In this document: positions 63,821 through 64,000 of the stretch, piece by piece | Layout: the number at the start of each line of letters is the position of its first letter | Position numbering within the stretch: position 1 is the stretch's first letter | NCBI GenBank assembly: GCA_023053685.1 | Contig: JALIGW010000001.1 | Span: forward strand, 154,339,466-154,403,465 | DNA length: 64,000 nt | Origin: Diadophis punctatus similis | Lineage: Eukaryota; Chordata; Lepidosauria; Squamata; Dipsadidae | Direction of reading: 5' to 3' | Position numbers and translations under genes: made by a program | Notes under the pieces: generated by a model | Seen by the model: only the letters and a program-made list of their open reading frames with translations | What the model was told of the DNA's origin: nothing | Database searches by the model: none

Positions 63821-64000
63821 TACTCCACTTTTCCTACTGATCTTCCTAATCTGTTCTGAATTCTTACTCATTAAAATGGCAGATTTCTGTACAACTTTTA
63901 GCAAAAAAAAAAAAACACCTCACCACAGAGTATCTGGGAAAAGCCCCACTCTTCTCACTGATGACATCTACTTGATATGTTTTGTGAGATTGTCTTAATC

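Overview
This is vertebrate genomic DNA, almost certainly from a squamate and most likely a snake. It is AT-rich and dominated by transposable elements and microsatellites. The clade call rests on several signs seen together: CR1 LINE tails that end in the GTTGGACTAGAAGACCTC motif and run into pentanucleotide or trinucleotide microsatellites, BovB-type RTE relics, several tRNA-derived SINE families, L2-clade LINEs, DIRS-like tyrosine-recombinase retrotransposons, many short hAT-type elements, and long GATA/GACA tracts of the Bkm type.

The only host coding sequence I recognise is a 31-nt exon at 33927-33957 (+ strand). It has a strong polypyrimidine acceptor and a GTATGT donor. It encodes the AFPCISTGIY segment of a macro domain, best matched to MACROD2, a gene known in other vertebrates for very large introns. 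I read the whole window as two partial introns of that gene around one micro-exon. No RNA gene, CRISPR array or other host ORF is supported.

Layout. 1-4660: a DIRS-like element whose recombinase is split by a nearly intact minus-strand L2-clade LINE (913-3655). 4661-9200: sparse sequence with a SINE, microsatellites and an L1-like insertion with a 16-bp target duplication. 9228-10944: a hAT-type element inside another, the inner one holding a 713-bp palindrome with two divergent CCAAT-octamer-TATA modules. 11-17 kb: a MITE, a CR1 copy with a nested hAT element, and a Tc1/mariner relic beside a GAAA array. 18.3-22.2 kb: a SINE, a second DIRS-like element (gag plus RT), and a MITE holding two further insertions. 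24-27.1 kb: a CR1 copy split by a 2-kb hAT element built as a fold-back of 108-bp repeats around a 650-bp palindrome. 27.6-30.2 kb: a MITE, a SINE relic, and an old L2 split by a hAT element with a BED-finger fragment. 32.8-35.5 kb: RTE/BovB relics and the exon. 38-48 kb: microsatellites, a widespread unclassified repeat, several long inverted repeats and MITEs. 48.6-49.8 kb: a CR1 with an open RT C-terminus. 50-57 kb: a BovB tail, GATA tracts, SINEs and a family of hAT MITEs carrying palindromic GCGCATGCGC sites. 59-64 kb: microsatellites, a LINE tail and one more MITE.

The elements do not form a pathway. The nesting gives relative ages: each outer element predates the insertion it carries, and eleven insertions can be bounded to the base by 8-bp duplications, seven of them perfect, three carrying one mismatch and one diverged (6 of 8).
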